From the NCBI GenBank assembly GCA_018857735.1, contig JABMCL010001960.1, positions 912,501-976,500 of the forward strand: 64,000 nucleotides of DNA, written 5' to 3'. Positions 12,314 through 25,670 of this stretch are shown here, one piece after another. The notes beneath the pieces are model-generated. The model did no database searches and had not been told where the DNA came from. It saw only the letters and a list, made by a program, of their open reading frames with translations. This stretch comes from Alviniconcha marisindica (taxonomy: Eukaryota; Mollusca; Gastropoda; Provannidae). Numbering within the stretch: the first letter of the stretch is position 1; the number at the start of each line of letters is the position of its first letter. The translations under genes and the position numbers were made by a program.

Positions 12314-13384
12314 TGTGAAAATTGACACTTTTTTTCCTTTTTTTAAATTTTATTTTTTTAACTTTGTCGTTTGACCCTGCACAGATGTTGCAGCCAGTAA
12401 CTTCTGTCAGTTATAAAACCAAAACCAAACCCCCCACTGTGCATGGAAAGTGGGTACGGCCAGATTAAGTTCAAGCTGCTGTGTTAGTTAAGTGAGCATT
12501 GCAATGCGAAACAAGAGCTGGCAAGCTTGTTAGCCAGCGTGTCACAGCATGTCTTTACAGACATAGTCTATGCAGTGACTGAACAGACAGCAATGTCAAA
12601 CATACTGCCTTTTTTTACATCGGTATGTGTTTGCTGGTCACTTCTGACTTTTCACACCGGCGGTTCGAGTGCCGAGGCCGGTGTGGTGCGTCGTTCGTCT
12701 GTCACGCGGCTTCTCGGGGGAAGGCTGCAAAGAAATACCCCAAGCACTGCAGCAAACTTCACTGACGTTCTCATAAACAGTTTCGCCTCACGTACAATTC
12801 TTTCATCTCACTAGGGCTGCATTGCGTGTTAGGGAAAGAAGTGACCGATGTCCTGTCCTCTCTTGCTTCTCTTCGTCTTTTGTTCCTTCCTCTTTGCCGA
12901 CAATTGCACTGTATGCTAGGTCCAAGGAACCAGACGTCTCATGTTTCTTCGAACTCTTCCCTTACTGCAACAATCTGCTATGTTGACTGTGTTGTGGTAC
13001 AACGGTTAGAACAATAAGACATCTTAGTAAAGCCTACGACTTTATGCCCGTCTCATAGTACCAGGAAGCTGGCCGGTGTACGTGATACTGAATTGTCTTT
13101 AGCTGATTTATTTGTTTTCTGTTTTTCATATAAAACGTACCAAAGCTGGCTGATGAATCGAAGTGATTGTATCACTCGTATGAACTTGTAATACGGTGCA
13201 AATCCCTATAAACTGGCAAAATACCGCTTCGGACAACTCTTCCACAGTAATGTGGATGTTGACACAATCACATAATATATACACCGAGAAAAGAAAGAAA
13301 AAAGTTTGCAATTTTTTTGATGATGTCGGCCATGCAGTAGCTAATTAAAAAAAAAGAGAAAAGATTTAAACCCGAGTGGAAGGG

Positions 13385-13432
13385 ATGGGGTGGGGGGGGG
13401 GGGGGGGGTGGGGGGGGGGGGGGGCGGTGTGA
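13385..13432. repeat. G-run cluster
   Basis: Long G homopolymers broken by single T or C bases. Confidence 0.9.
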
Positions 13433-13435
13433 AAG

Positions 13436-13520
13436 AAAATAGGTCTCACCGAGACTTGAACTCCGAGGCGCAATCGATGGCGTGCCCAGAGTGTTATCAG
13501 TTATACCACAGAGTAACTGA
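13436..13520 (-). mobile_element. tRNA-like SINE head
   Basis: The reverse strand shows GTGGTATAACTGATAAC (A-box-like) and GTTCAAGTCTC (B-box) at tRNA spacing. A related B-box occurs on the same strand at about 13700-13725. It reads as a SINE head rather than a functional tRNA. Confidence 0.5.
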
Positions 13521-13754
13521 GACAGGGAGCCGCAATATCACCCTCATATTACTTCACAGACCGACTCGTTCGCTTCAATAATCGTTAACATTATTGTGCT
13601 GATTAGTGAAAGAGGTATTATCCATACTATAAGTACAAGAAAGAAAAAGAAAAAAAGAAAGAAAAAGAAAAAAAGAAAGAAAAACAAGAAAAAAGTAGGT
13701 TTCGCCGAGATTTGAACTCGCTATCTATGGCGTTCATGGTCAGCTTTCTGCGGT

Positions 13755-13796
13755 CAACAGTTAACAGGGTCAGTTGTGACTGCAGTGAATCGTTCT
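13755..13796 (+). repeat. 42-bp direct repeat, copy A
   Basis: Identical to 14342-14383, beginning caacagttaacagggtcag. Confidence 0.9.
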
Positions 13797-14341
13797 AATA
13801 TTGCTTTGCTGTGAACAGACATAAACATTGATTGATTTAATATGATTGTGTGTGAGTGAATAGTAACCATATTACTTTTTGTTTTGTTTTGTAGGCAATC
13901 CTGTTTCTCAGTTTAAAAGATGAATGTTTTGAACATAGACAGTCTTGACCTGGTCAAGAATTACATGAGACACAACTGTGGCGGTGATCTGTGCATCCCT
14001 GACATATTCCTTAGGACTGGTACTTCCAAAAGTAATTTATATCAGAGATATATCAGTCATGTAATTTCAGTAACTGCTGCTGCAAATCATTTGAACTCAT
14101 CCTTGTAGTCACTGTTATTGTCGTTTTCATCTTGAGGTTTCGCAGCGTGGATGTATTTTATATTGTTTAAATTTTGTACAACTCGCCTAGCTCTGTTTTT
14201 ATGTCAGAGGTTCGCGCTTTGTAGATATTTCATTATTATTATGGACGTTATTCTTTTTTATTCATATTCTTTGACATGTCTCGACCTACATCGAAGGCAA
14301 TTCGACTTCAGATTCTCGAAGAAGAGGGTGGCGTCCGCAGA

Positions 14342-14383
14342 CAACAGTTAACAGGGTCAGTTGTGACTGCAGTGAATCGTTCT
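14342..14383 (+). repeat. 42-bp direct repeat, copy B
   Basis: Identical to 13755-13796. The two copies are 587 bp apart. Confidence 0.9.
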
Positions 14384-15095
14384 TAGAACAGTGTGTGCTG
14401 AACAGTATATATCAGCCTGTTGGTTAAACAAGTAAACGGAGCTGTATCTCGGCGATGCAGAGCTGAAACACAATAATCCCCTATCTCTGATTTGAAGGGC
14501 TTGTGTTTCTGACTGTGCCAAGCATTGCGAAGAGCGCATTGTTGTGGAGTGGTGTTTATCTCTGACCAACATAATTATACACAGTCTGTACATGTGATGA
14601 GATTTGTTACGGTTCATGCACAGAAGAACTGTATTCGCATTGTTCACGTCATTGTTCTTGGTCCGGATCTTTCCGCCCGGATGTAACCGTCATGGTTGAC
14701 TGCATGGGCATTATCTGTCTTGTTTGCCGACTGATGTAATGCAGTCTTTAAAAAGGCAACGCAGCGCGTTTAACCGACTTTAAGTTTGTGGAAACGATTA
14801 GCTATAGAACTCGTATAAATAAGAAAGAGCCTCTCAGGCGTTTGTGTATATGTCTGTCGGCTGCGTGTCTGTGTCTGTCTGTGTCAACACCGGAATGATT
14901 CTGCGCTCGACCCGCTGATTCCTTGGGACACGAGTGTTTTGGGGAACACCTCTTTTGCTGAACAATGAAATAAAGTTAAAGATTACTGAAGCGAATGAGT
15001 CACTGTGTAAAGTGATATAAACTTAACTGCGGTCCCGTTTCTCAGGTAGCTTCGTTTTCTAACGGTTAGTACCCCGGGCTCTCATGCGGATACAA

Positions 15096-15112
15096 ACACA
15101 CACACACACACA

Positions 15113-15160
<48 letters not shown>

Positions 15161-15354
15161 CACACACACGCATGACATGCGAATAAAGAGAAGGCAGATA
15201 AAAGCTACCCAATCTACCCATCTCTTCAGTGAACGAGAGAACGTTTTATGGCTACGGGTTCTCAGCAGGCAGGATCTACATTTCTGCCTCCGCAGTGCCT
15301 ATCTGCTGGGCCGTCGGAAAACACACACACATAAAACACACATAAAACACACAT

Positions 15355-15426
<72 letters not shown>

Positions 15427-15456
15427 ACACATCAGTAGTTAGAAGACACGATTTGA

Positions 15457-15534
<78 letters not shown>
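15096..15534. repeat. (CA)n and (CGCA)n microsatellites
   Basis: (CA)/(CGCA) at 15096-15170, then long (CA)n at about 15357-15425 and 15459-15533, separated by a short unique segment. Confidence 0.9.
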
Positions 15535-15821
15535 TTACTGATAGCAAGTTCCTTTAAAAAAAGAGTATAATGGCTACAGGACATGTCGCCGTTTCGTGAT
15601 CGTGTAGGTGCCTACATGATGCAATCGCTGCACGGTGACAAAAAGTGCGGCAATGCCCCCCCCCCCCCCCTCCCCAATTATTGATCGTAATGGGCGTATA
15701 CTGATCTAGGCAACTGCAATAACAGCATTCTGTCCGTCCGCTGAATACAATGACACACGTGGCGCGTGCTTTGATCTTAATGCATACAACCATTTGCCTT
15801 CAGTGATGATCAATAAGCAAT

Positions 15822-15842
15822 CAGACCCCCCCCCCCCCCCAC

Positions 15843-15875
<33 letters not shown>

Positions 15876-15900
15876 ACACACACACGCACACGCACCAACA
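15822..15900. repeat. C-run with (CA)/(CG) tract
   Basis: A poly-C run followed by (CA)n, (CG)n and (CA)n. Confidence 0.9.
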
Positions 15901-16009
15901 ACAACAAAACACTGACAAACGGTAGTTCAGTGCATGCGTGTCGGGTCGAAATTGGTGCCTCATGCAGAACCAATTGAAGCTTGTCAGCCAAGGACCTGCA
16001 TTTGTAAAG

Positions 16010-16075
16010 GCTTGGTTGTTTGGTTGAGTGGTACTTTACGTCCACAAAAAACCTAGGTTTATTAGGGACGGGAGC
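16010..16075 (-). mobile_element. Diverged SINE 3'-end fragment
   Basis: The reverse strand reads CCCTAATAAACCTAGG then TTTGTGGACGTAAAGTACCA. This is recognisably the 3' end found at 511-556 and 28206-28260. Confidence 0.5.
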
Positions 16076-16497
16076 CCTCGACTTTCACACAGCTCCTTAG
16101 CTCTGTTGTAAAGGGCGGATACGGGCAATGGATCTATGATTCACCAGTTTCAAACTAGGTCACGCAGAACATGTTTTGCTTCCACTGCTATTGGAAACGC
16201 CCTTCACCACCCGACTGCTTCTCTCTGGCGGAGGCCACACAGTGGCGGCACTGTTGACTGCATTTTGGAAATCCCGCTCCGGGCTGCCAACCTCAACTTG
16301 GGCGGATTGTTCAGTTTTCAAATGAATACAACCATACAGCTATAAATTATGCATGCTGAACCTGCTAAACTGCAAAAGTGTTATGGCAAATTCTTTTTCT
16401 TATTTATGGTTAGTTGTATAAATAAAACAGTCTCCACAAGAGTTTAATTTTTTTAAATGTCAATGACGATTAGAAGAGAATGGGTGGTAGGGTTGCG

Positions 16498-16555
16498 GGG
16501 GGGGGGGGGGGGGGAGGGGGGGGAAGGGGGGGGGAGAAGGGGGGGGGGGGGGCCC
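16498..16555. repeat. G-rich run
   Basis: G homopolymers interrupted by A or AA. Confidence 0.9.
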
Positions 16556-17094
16556 ACTGGGGGCTGGGACACTGGGCCCACTGGTCCACTGGGCGGGGAA
16601 ATAAAAATACAAATCGGGTTGGGACGTAGATAAATGAAAGCGGAATGACTCAATGAATCGGTATTTATATATACATATACTTTCTTGAACATGTTACCCT
16701 TGATATTTTTCTTACTTAAAGTCGGAGAATGTTGCAACGCGCAGTGAGCATGTGTAGGTCAGAGAATAGCCGTTGCTTGTGTAAAAGTTATTTATTATTA
16801 TTATTATTTCTGCCCATGCCGTTGCATACTCTGCTGAGTACTGGTGAATGGCAGGAAGTTTTGAACTGGGACCTTTTGGTGTATGTACATGCGGAGACAA
16901 TTTTCCAGGTTTAAGTTATTAGAATCATGTGTTCCTTCACTCAGTCCATATTACACCAATGACTGAGTCAAGTCGCAGCTAGTCTGTGTATTGTTATTTA
17001 ATTTACTTGATACCGTGACCACTTCCCATGACTAAAATTATCAAGTTAAAAATGTTTGTGTGACAATTTTCCGTCAGTCATTATGCTGTATATG

Positions 17095-17141
<47 letters not shown>

Positions 17142-17190
17142 CGTGCGTCAGTGTTCGTGTGTGCGTGCATGCGCGTGCGTGGGTGCGTGT
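17095..17190. repeat. (GT)n and GTGC repeat
   Basis: (GT)n passing into GTGC/GCGT-rich repeats. Confidence 0.9.
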
Positions 17191-18058
17191 GTTGTGTTGT
17201 ATTTTCCCCACCTGTATTTTGAGCCAGACTACAAGGTCCCTGGAGATCATTTGATATGTTTGATGGAATGTGGATGAGGTTGGAGGTTTACTGACTTTGG
17301 GTGTGATGATTGTATTTTTTTGTCAGACCGTTTTTTATTTTTTATTTCAGTTAGTGTACCGGCAGCGCCCAGTGAACCCAGTTATACTGATGCGCCTCAC
17401 AATTAAGTCAGTTTCGTTATTATCAAGAATGTGTGTCTGTGGGTGCTGTGGTCACTTCAGTCTTGCGGAAACACACAAGGGCTCCTATTAGTGCTTGAAA
17501 GATGCCACACAAGCCGGTACAACAACAAAGACCTAGAGTCGTCTACGGTAACGCTCACCTGGCATACGTGTAAATACAAGGCCGGAACTGACAAACCCCA
17601 CCAGAGGTACATCCTTTTCGTTATTATCAGTTATTATTTTCCAGCCGCTACTTTGCGGCATGACCGCCGTTCCACGCGGGACCGTCGACACTGACCTGGG
17701 GTTCGATTCGGCCCCGCCCCGGCGGCGCTTCGGCTGTCCCTTTTTCTTCACCGACAAAAAGCCACTGTTGTGATCTATGGGGCACTGTCTTCTTCTTCTT
17801 CTTTGTGTTAGGCAGCCACCTTCCACTGAGTGAGCATAAAACTGCTCGGAGATTATGCTGCACTTTTGGGGCGCCTGCAGAGTCATAGTAAAGTGGTATA
17901 ATAAAAACAAAGAGAAAGAAAGAACTACTTTGAGATATCCGGCTAGACCAATCCGGCTGCCTTAGCGGTCCCCGGGCCGGACGAACCCCCGCGACCGGCA
18001 CAGCGGCTCCAGCCTTCACTTACCCACTTTTCGTTAATACTTGTTAGAGATCTAGTAC

Positions 18059-18409
18059 TCAGTGAGAGAGCAGACCCTGGTCAGTCGCGAAGGAGCCAGG
18101 GGTGGGCGCTGTGGTCACTTCTTGCAGAAGGCTGTTCCACTCTGGGATGGTCCTAGGAAAGGTCATCTGTCTATACACACTCCGGTGGGATGGAATGTCG
18201 TGCTGGTGAGGCTGAGTGTGCCGGGTGAACCACCCTGGGGTGATCGGATTTTGAAGGGCAGTATCTTGACATACTGTCGATGTGTACTGAGGCCGTGCGG
18301 GTGCAACTTCACAGAAGGGCCGGGTGGTGAGGCGCCCGTGCTTGCTTTCGCCGCTTTTCCGGCGGCTAGTGTTGGCCAAAGCAGTTGTTGTCGCATGGTG
18401 TTCACGCAC
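18059..18409 (-). mobile_element. LINE ORF2 C-terminal fragment
   Basis: The minus-strand frame contains RHTQPHQHDIPSHRSVYRQM and FPRTIPEWNSL. The 'ffPRTIpeWNsLP' block is the conserved tail after the reverse transcriptase of many animal non-LTR retrotransposons. No RT core is present, so this is a 5'-truncated remnant. Confidence 0.7.
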
Positions 18410-18859
18410 GCTGATCTCCTGTAGTTTTGTCAGTTTTACCCATCTTCAGTACTGCCCGCCTCTGAACTCAGTTTTCCAGTGCCGCCTTGATGTTCAGTCA
18501 CGGTGTTGGCAAGGCAGTGCGGGATCCCCAACAGGGCTGGCATAGCCGTCAAGTCTTGTTGTCAAGTCAAGTAGTTTATTTCAGAAACCCCAGTCAGTCG
18601 TCACGCTCTCAGTATAATTATAATACTGGCCCGCAGTAGCCTGTCACTATCCCCCCCGCCCCCCCGGCACACACTGACCCCCCCTGCCCGAATCTCAGTC
18701 TGGGCCACTGAACGGTCTGTCTCAGTCGCCTCCACTGTAACTCGATCTGGCGGAGACAACTCAGTCGACATTAAGCAAGTCTAACAAACGAACGAACGTA
18801 CGGATTCTTTTTTCTTCATAAAACCCCCCATTAATTTCCCGCAAATGCCGCCGCTGCAG

Positions 18860-19385
18860 CCACACCTACACTGACTGACTCAGTGAGTGACTGACTACTC
18901 CGTCAGCGGTCAGTCAGTCGAGTCACACGAGTCATGGCCGAGTACTTCTGCGTACGGTGCTGGCCATCGGCGGCTCAGAGATTGGCACAGTGATGGTGAA
19001 AACATTGGATAATTTTAACTTTTGTTAATTTTTTTTTTTTTAAATGACAAAAAAGTGACACTGAACTTGCACGAACCCCTTCCAAGCTCAACCAAACAGT
19101 TAGGTTATTTCGCTTCTCATCTCATTTTTTTGTCCGTTTTTTTTAACCGTTTAACTGTTGTTTAAGTGTCGTTTTGTAGCTTGACAAAGGGGATTACAAA
19201 AATGAAACGGAAACAATAAACAGGAAAAGAAGAACACTCGAAGGGACGCAATCGAAGCCTAAACCTGCGAATGGAGCGATTCTCAGATCGCATGACCGGA
19301 AGCGGATTGTTTCTGAGGGAAACCGAAAGAACAGAAGTCCTCAGAACTGATTGGCATTTGACTTTGAATAATCCACCTGTTGGAT
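18860..19385 (+). promoter_or_regulatory. Likely NUP214 promoter and 5'UTR region
   Basis: Inferred from position immediately upstream of the NUP214 start codon. A TGACTCA (AP-1-like) motif sits at 18876-18882 within a run of overlapping TGACT/GTCAG repeats. No TATA box is evident. The transcription start is not determined. Confidence 0.35.
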
Positions 19386-19424
19386 ATGGCAACAAACGAA
19401 GAACCCCCAGAGAAAGACGTGAAG
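19386..19424 (+). CDS. NUP214: NUP214 exon 1 (start codon)
   Basis: ATG gives [13 protein letters not shown] and then donor AAG|gtaaaa, phase 0. Joined to exon 2 it reads PPEKDVK-DFEFRQL, matching the N-terminus of animal NUP214. At 39 nt it is far too short to be found as a long open frame. Confidence 0.85.
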
Positions 19425-22400
19425 GTAAAAATTAAAAGGGTAAAGACAGGAAAAGCTTTAAATGTCGTGTCAAGCATCGATTTTGACAAATCGACGCGCA
19501 CTTGTCGATGCTAAGAAAATGGCGGCCATTTGAGACTGGTTCAAACCTACTCAAACCGGCTGCGTTGGCTCAGCATCAACAGTCTGGTTGTTACTTGTTT
19601 GTCTCTCTTTATTTAACTGTTCCGTTTTCCATTTTTTCAGCTGTTTTAGGCAGTGGGTTCTTTGGGTTCAAACCAGTATACTTTCTGAAGTAAAACTAAA
19701 ACTAGTATAGTACTCAATAGTAGTAAAAGTAAAAGGCAGTGGTTTATATTAATTATAATTCTTTTTATCATAAAAATACGGTCTTGATCAGTTGATGTAA
19801 CGGGCGTGCTGGTCACTAATTATATAATAGCTGTTTGAGAGGCAGACCTAAATCATAGTAAATGACAGGTTTGTAGTGACACTTAAAATGTGGTGCAACT
19901 GCAACCATGAGTGGTGTAGATAAACTAAATTTAGAACTTTAGTAAAGTCTCACTAACATTATATAGTAACAATAAAAGCTAACACTGTAACAGTGTAAGT
20001 TTGGCACTACACCATCACTACATCACTCAGAACCACATCTTTGAGTTTTGAAGACAAAGTAGCAGACAAAAAGCCTTGGATTTGGAAAGGTGTCAAAATG
20101 CTCCTGTAACCCATTGCCATTGGTTGCATAATATTATTAAGTTACACTCACAAATCTGTTAGCAATAACCACACACAGTCAACTGTGTAAGGTTAAACTT
20201 AAAGTTAAACTGATGGTAAATCAAATGGTGGTAGGATTTTTTACTGTATCTGTAACACCATCACTAGTAGTACTAGTATCACTATGACTATCACTATCGG
20301 TATGTGAAAATGTTGGAATTGGGCAACTTCTTACTCTTAGTACTATTAATACTTTTTTACTACTATTACTAGGAGTAGGAATAGATGTGCTGTTGGTTCT
20401 AAATCTAATCATCAGAATCAATTTTTAAAAGATTGACGTTTTTGCTTGCTGAATGTGTTCAGACTTAGAGGGTGACACTGTGTTCAGCCACTTGCTAAGT
20501 AGTAAGTTGCTAGAGTGTGCTCTAAACAAGACTGTCACTGTACCATAATGAATGAATGAACATTTCTTAATTTTTGTTGTTGACAAGAGACTAATGTCAC
20601 TTTTGTTACTTAATTAGTCAATCAATAGTGACATCATAAATTGATGGGAATGAGATGGAAGATTCATTTCTCTGTTAATTATGTTCAAAAGATATTCAGA
20701 AACAGATTACACAAAGAGTTAAACTCTCACTCTCAGCTGACCATCATTGGTAGCCTAGGTTAGTTATACTTAGCACTGGCACTATGAGCATACATACAGT
20801 ACTTAGCAGTCAATGAGTTAGACTTGGGTAAGGGGAGAGAACTCTTTCTTGCAACACACCCTGGGTGATTATTTTCTTTAAAATGATCATTGTTACACTG
20901 TTAGGTTCCACAAAACAGTTGTGTTTATCTCTGGAAACCATCTATTATAATTTGATGCATTCTGATAACATAACTGCTGCTTGAAGAGTTAAAACCTGGA
21001 AGAAATTAAACTGTCAATGTCAAACATGCAGCAAGTAACATTTTTTTTTTTTTTTTTTTAGGACTTCTTATGATTGCCGCAAGGTTGCTCCAGTCAGCCA
21101 CATGTATATCCAGCTAACCTGTAATTATTTTATGTAAATGTATGTCACTATGTGGTTATTAATTATGCGGTAGTTACTGCTTAAAATAATTTATTACAAA
21201 CTATATTATTTATTAGGTATGATATAGTCATATAGGTCCATGCTTTTGTATGATATATGTCCAGAAATAAGTATGAAACATCCACGTGACAGGATATGAG
21301 ATGGCAAAGTACAAAATATCTGGTCTGCTCAGTAATGGATGTAGACCTTGCCTGCTGAGTGTACATGTGGATCTAGATTTACTAATAATACTAATTAAGT
21401 GTATTCCAGAAGAGGAAGTGATATGAATTTTTCCATGACTTGTCAGTTTGTGGGTACCATATGACAACGAAAATAAATGAATCCACCACAGCTACTAGAG
21501 TTAAGTCATAGGTTTTCTTACAGTTGTAGAAAAATCTTTCTTTATAAAGATAATCTTAATCAGGTTAATGACAGGAATCTGAAACTTGATGAAGATCTGG
21601 GGAATTGGAAGGTTAACAAAAAAAACTTAAATGCAGTTGAGTTTGTAAATGTTTTACCATGATAATTAGATGTGTGCTCTGCCACTGGCAGTAATAAAGA
21701 TGATTGAATGTTGGGGGCTGTTTTCAGGATTTTGAGTTCCGACAGCTATGCAAGTTTCGTGTCTACCCTTCTCCCAGCACGGCAGTGCCTGTGAAGAGAA
21801 CACAGCTACTGGCCGTTTCCTCCAACTTCGACCTCATCTTCACTGCTTTTAGCAATGGTAATGCTAATTTAGCTTTGTTTGGACTGTAATGTAAATTGTA
21901 AGAAATGTTAAAATTGATTAAAAAAGAAAGAAAAGAAAAAGCTAGCTAGACTTCCATGAAAATCCTGAAAATAGATAACTGACCTGTATTACTACTACTA
22001 TTACTCTATTAGTACTGATTTTTATTTATATTTTTTAAATTTATTTATGATGAGTGGTAATTGTTAAACACAAATATATATATATGCATATATATCTGAT
22101 TCTGAGCCTTCTGCTGCACTAAACAGAGTTTTAAGTAAATTTCACAGGTCTGTATTCCTTTGATTTGCGCTAGATGCTCTGAAACTTGGCTTTGAATCTT
22201 AATGTGATATATATATATATATATATATATGAGCCTGTGCCAAAAGGTGCTCGGCGAGGACCATCCATTTTTTGGTCGTAAATGCTTCTTCAGGCTTAAG
22301 TTTTCTCTGAACAAACCTACTTTATCTGAAAGAGTATGCATCAAAGAGATAATAAAGATAAACTTGACTCCCAAAGTCAGTTTTGAGTTAGTAAAATATG

Positions 22401-25400
22401 AAAATTTCCACCAAGTCCGGGCCGAAAATCGGCAAAGGAAGGGTGGACATTTCGGGTGCACCACTTCAGTTGTCGTTTTGTTTGCATCTTTCTTCTTTAC
22501 AATTTTCCTTTGCTGCTTGACAGGACATAGTCAAAGCTTTTTAATGCTTGAGAAGACGGTCATAACTATTTGTAACTCTGAATAATTGAAAAAAACATAT
22601 GTTTATTTCGATCGAACGCATTGGTCCCGGTTTCCGATGCTGACGAAACGTTCGTCCTGCTACTATTCAACTGCGACTTGTGGTGGGAAACAAAAAGCGT
22701 TCTAAAATCAGTTTAGCCCAAAAGCAGTGATAATAAAAGCGTTGGATTCCGTTCGTAATAACAATCAAGTTTAAATTTCAAGTTTTTTTTTTGTCAGTCC
22801 GTTACGATCGAAGAATTGCCGATTCTGGGGATAAACGTCGATTTTGTGACCGCGGTCTTTTTGCACAAAGCGCGCCATGTTTACCCACAGTGCTTTGCGC
22901 CTACTTTCTCTTCAAACATGGTGCCAACAAGGAACGGTGAGTGAATTTTCGTTTTGGGTCATGTACCTTTTTACAGTTTCGATCAAAATGTGATGTTGCG
23001 TCCGACAGATTAAATAGTTACTTTTCATTGATACAACGTTATTTTTGCATTTTCATTCGTAATTGTAAGCGAAGTGACCATTATTAAACAGGTTTCGGTC
23101 GGCAGTGTGCAAATTCAAAGTGATGTCTTCGTTCGATAGCCCGCTGTTTCTCGGATGACACAAGCGGGCCTTAGGTCAGTGTTTCGATCGCGAGTGACCG
23201 AATTTTGCACAGTAATGTCCACGTTTCAATCAACGAACTAGTTTTTTTCTTAGTGTTTCGATTGAAAGAGAAAAACTTATACGTTCAAGTGTTTACTTCG
23301 AAAAGGCGAAAATACCCGTGTTTACGACGGCACACGTTTCGGAGTTGATTTGCCGCTGTCGGACAGCGGTTTTTTCATTTGTTTAGTCGATCGGAACAGC
23401 ATGATGCCATGACACAAATTTTTACTCCTCAATACACTTCTGCAACTCTACAGGTTTATTATTGCCGTCTGTGATGTGAACTAAGAGTTAAAAAAGGCAT
23501 AGCCGTAAATTATCTATTTATACCAATTTTTTCAAATTGTACAAACACACAACAACAACAAAAAGAAAAGAAAAAAAAGAAAAGAAGCATTACCATGACA
23601 TTAACATTGTGATTAGGAAGATTTTTTTTTTTTCCCCAGGCCTTCCCATTTCCCTGGGGAATAAAGCATATTGTTATTGTTGTTTTGATTCTATTTCTAG
23701 CAGGACAGATGCATTCTAAAGTGTGTGCTGAAACTAGTGAAAGCCAGAATAGAATTTCTTAACTGATGTAGTTTTATAAAGTGCATTGCAGTACAAATAC
23801 AATACAGTGGGAGCATATAAAGTAGAATTATTGTGACAATTCACTATAAATATGCAACATGAAGAACAAAAATTCATACAACACAAAATACAATACACTG
23901 TGGCACAATGTAGGGGGGGGGTGGAAGTTAGTAGGGATGAAAAGACAAAAAAAACAGAAATTTAAAAAAAGGAGGGGGTAACCTGGTATTTGTGTTATTA
24001 TGTTTCAACTACAGCACTATATATATATTAGTAATATTACCTAATGTCTGATATAGATATGTATATATATATTCGGGGGAAAGTCAAAACACACACACGG
24101 GGTGCGTGCAGACACACACATATCTTTATGCTTAGGTCTCCAGAGTTGCATACCTATAAATAAGGAGACAATCCTCAAAAACAGTTGTTATATTGCCTTA
24201 TTTTGTACACTGCATGTTTCTTTTCAGGCTAAAGAGGTCGATGCTCCAAAAGGGGAAGAGCAAGTGTTTTTCATGACACAGCAGGACAACATTAGTGGAG
24301 CATGAAGCCAGATTCGTCCTGGGAAGCACTGCAGTATTTTGGAACAGCAGAGAAATAAAGATATGTCTCAATGCTGAAGTGCCAACTCACTGAACAAATC
24401 TTTTAAATTGATTAGGATGGGAAGAATTGTGTTAACATGGAAAATTCTCTATGCTTTGTCATCAGTTTTCCAGATTTTGCATTACTGTTTTTGGTTACTT
24501 ACAATGTGTTACAGTTGTTATTCCAGGTAGTGAGACTTTTAATGCCAAATCAATGTCTTTCGTAATTGAATTTTACCTGCTGTTAGTTAACAATAGGGTA
24601 TAGGGTGAATGTACATTTGTAATTCACATGGTTTTCTGTTTTGTCAATGAAAGGATAATAATGACAACTTGGCTGTACTTTTTCTAAGTCACATACTGAC
24701 TGTCCAGTGTTACATATTCCATTGTGTCCTCTGATATGCGAGGCATCCGACAGTGCATTACTTTAAATAATGGTTTCGGCCTTGTTCAGTATTTACAGCA
24801 ATGTGTCAGATGTAGGAAACTAAGTGATTTATTAGCTGTGCATATGTTTTACAGGAAGGAAGTGTTGTGTCCACCATAGATTGTTTTCATCCAACAGATA
24901 AAATGCTGAAAAAGGGCCTTTGACAAAATTACAACTATACAAGCAACTTGTTTAGTGCTGCAGTCATTAAAACCAGACTAAATCAGCTGTAACATTTTGT
25001 TGCAGTGTAGGGGAAATCAGCACTGTTATTTTATAAGCTGTGTATTGTGAGCATGGGAATGTTATGTCCATCCAATATCGTTACATCCGACAGATAAAAT
25101 GTAAAAAATGTCGTTGATGACCTTATTTCATGCTGCAGTCATGGAAACAACTATGCTTCATAAATTCTAATAAACACATCCTATTTTTGATTCAGTGTGT
25201 GTTTCATTTTCATTTTATTAAAAAAATTAAAAGTGGCAAATTGTCGGATGTAACACAGGACATCAAAGTTATGATTTTGAATATGAAATAAAAGTGAATT
25301 GAGTCAAATTTTAAATTTTACTGTCTTGTTATAAACGATGGATGTTTGTTTTCCCCACAGATTGATAGCAATCATTAAATTCAAGGATTAAATCAAAACA

Positions 25401-25624
25401 AACATTGTGTCCTGTGTTATCCGACAGATTCAGGTGTCCGTCTTTAAATGTCTTTTTCTCAGACTTGCTTCATCAAGTTATCTTTTTAAGACCTGAAATG
25501 TATATAAAAAAGACTTATCTTTTAAATGGTGTTACTTGCTAAAAGACTTTTCTGCTTTTATTTTTCACCCTAATGTCCACCTTCTAAGCAGCACCTTTTG
25601 GCACATGCTCATATATATATATAT

Positions 25625-25670
<46 letters not shown>

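Larger units (their letters stand above)
12314..19385. other. Head-to-head intergenic region between the hemopexin/PLC gene and NUP214
   Basis: The two genes are divergently transcribed about 7 kb apart. Apart from the repeats listed separately, no conserved coding exon was found. The last 500 bp before NUP214 is the likely promoter and 5'UTR region. Confidence 0.6.

Noticed and set aside
18062..18424. Plus-strand 120-residue frame
   Set aside because: Antisense to the LINE ORF2 tail, which is the recognisable coding strand.
22229..22585. 118-residue frame at the left end of the TIR element
   Set aside because: Begins inside the terminal repeat, has no recognisable domain and lacks supporting signals.
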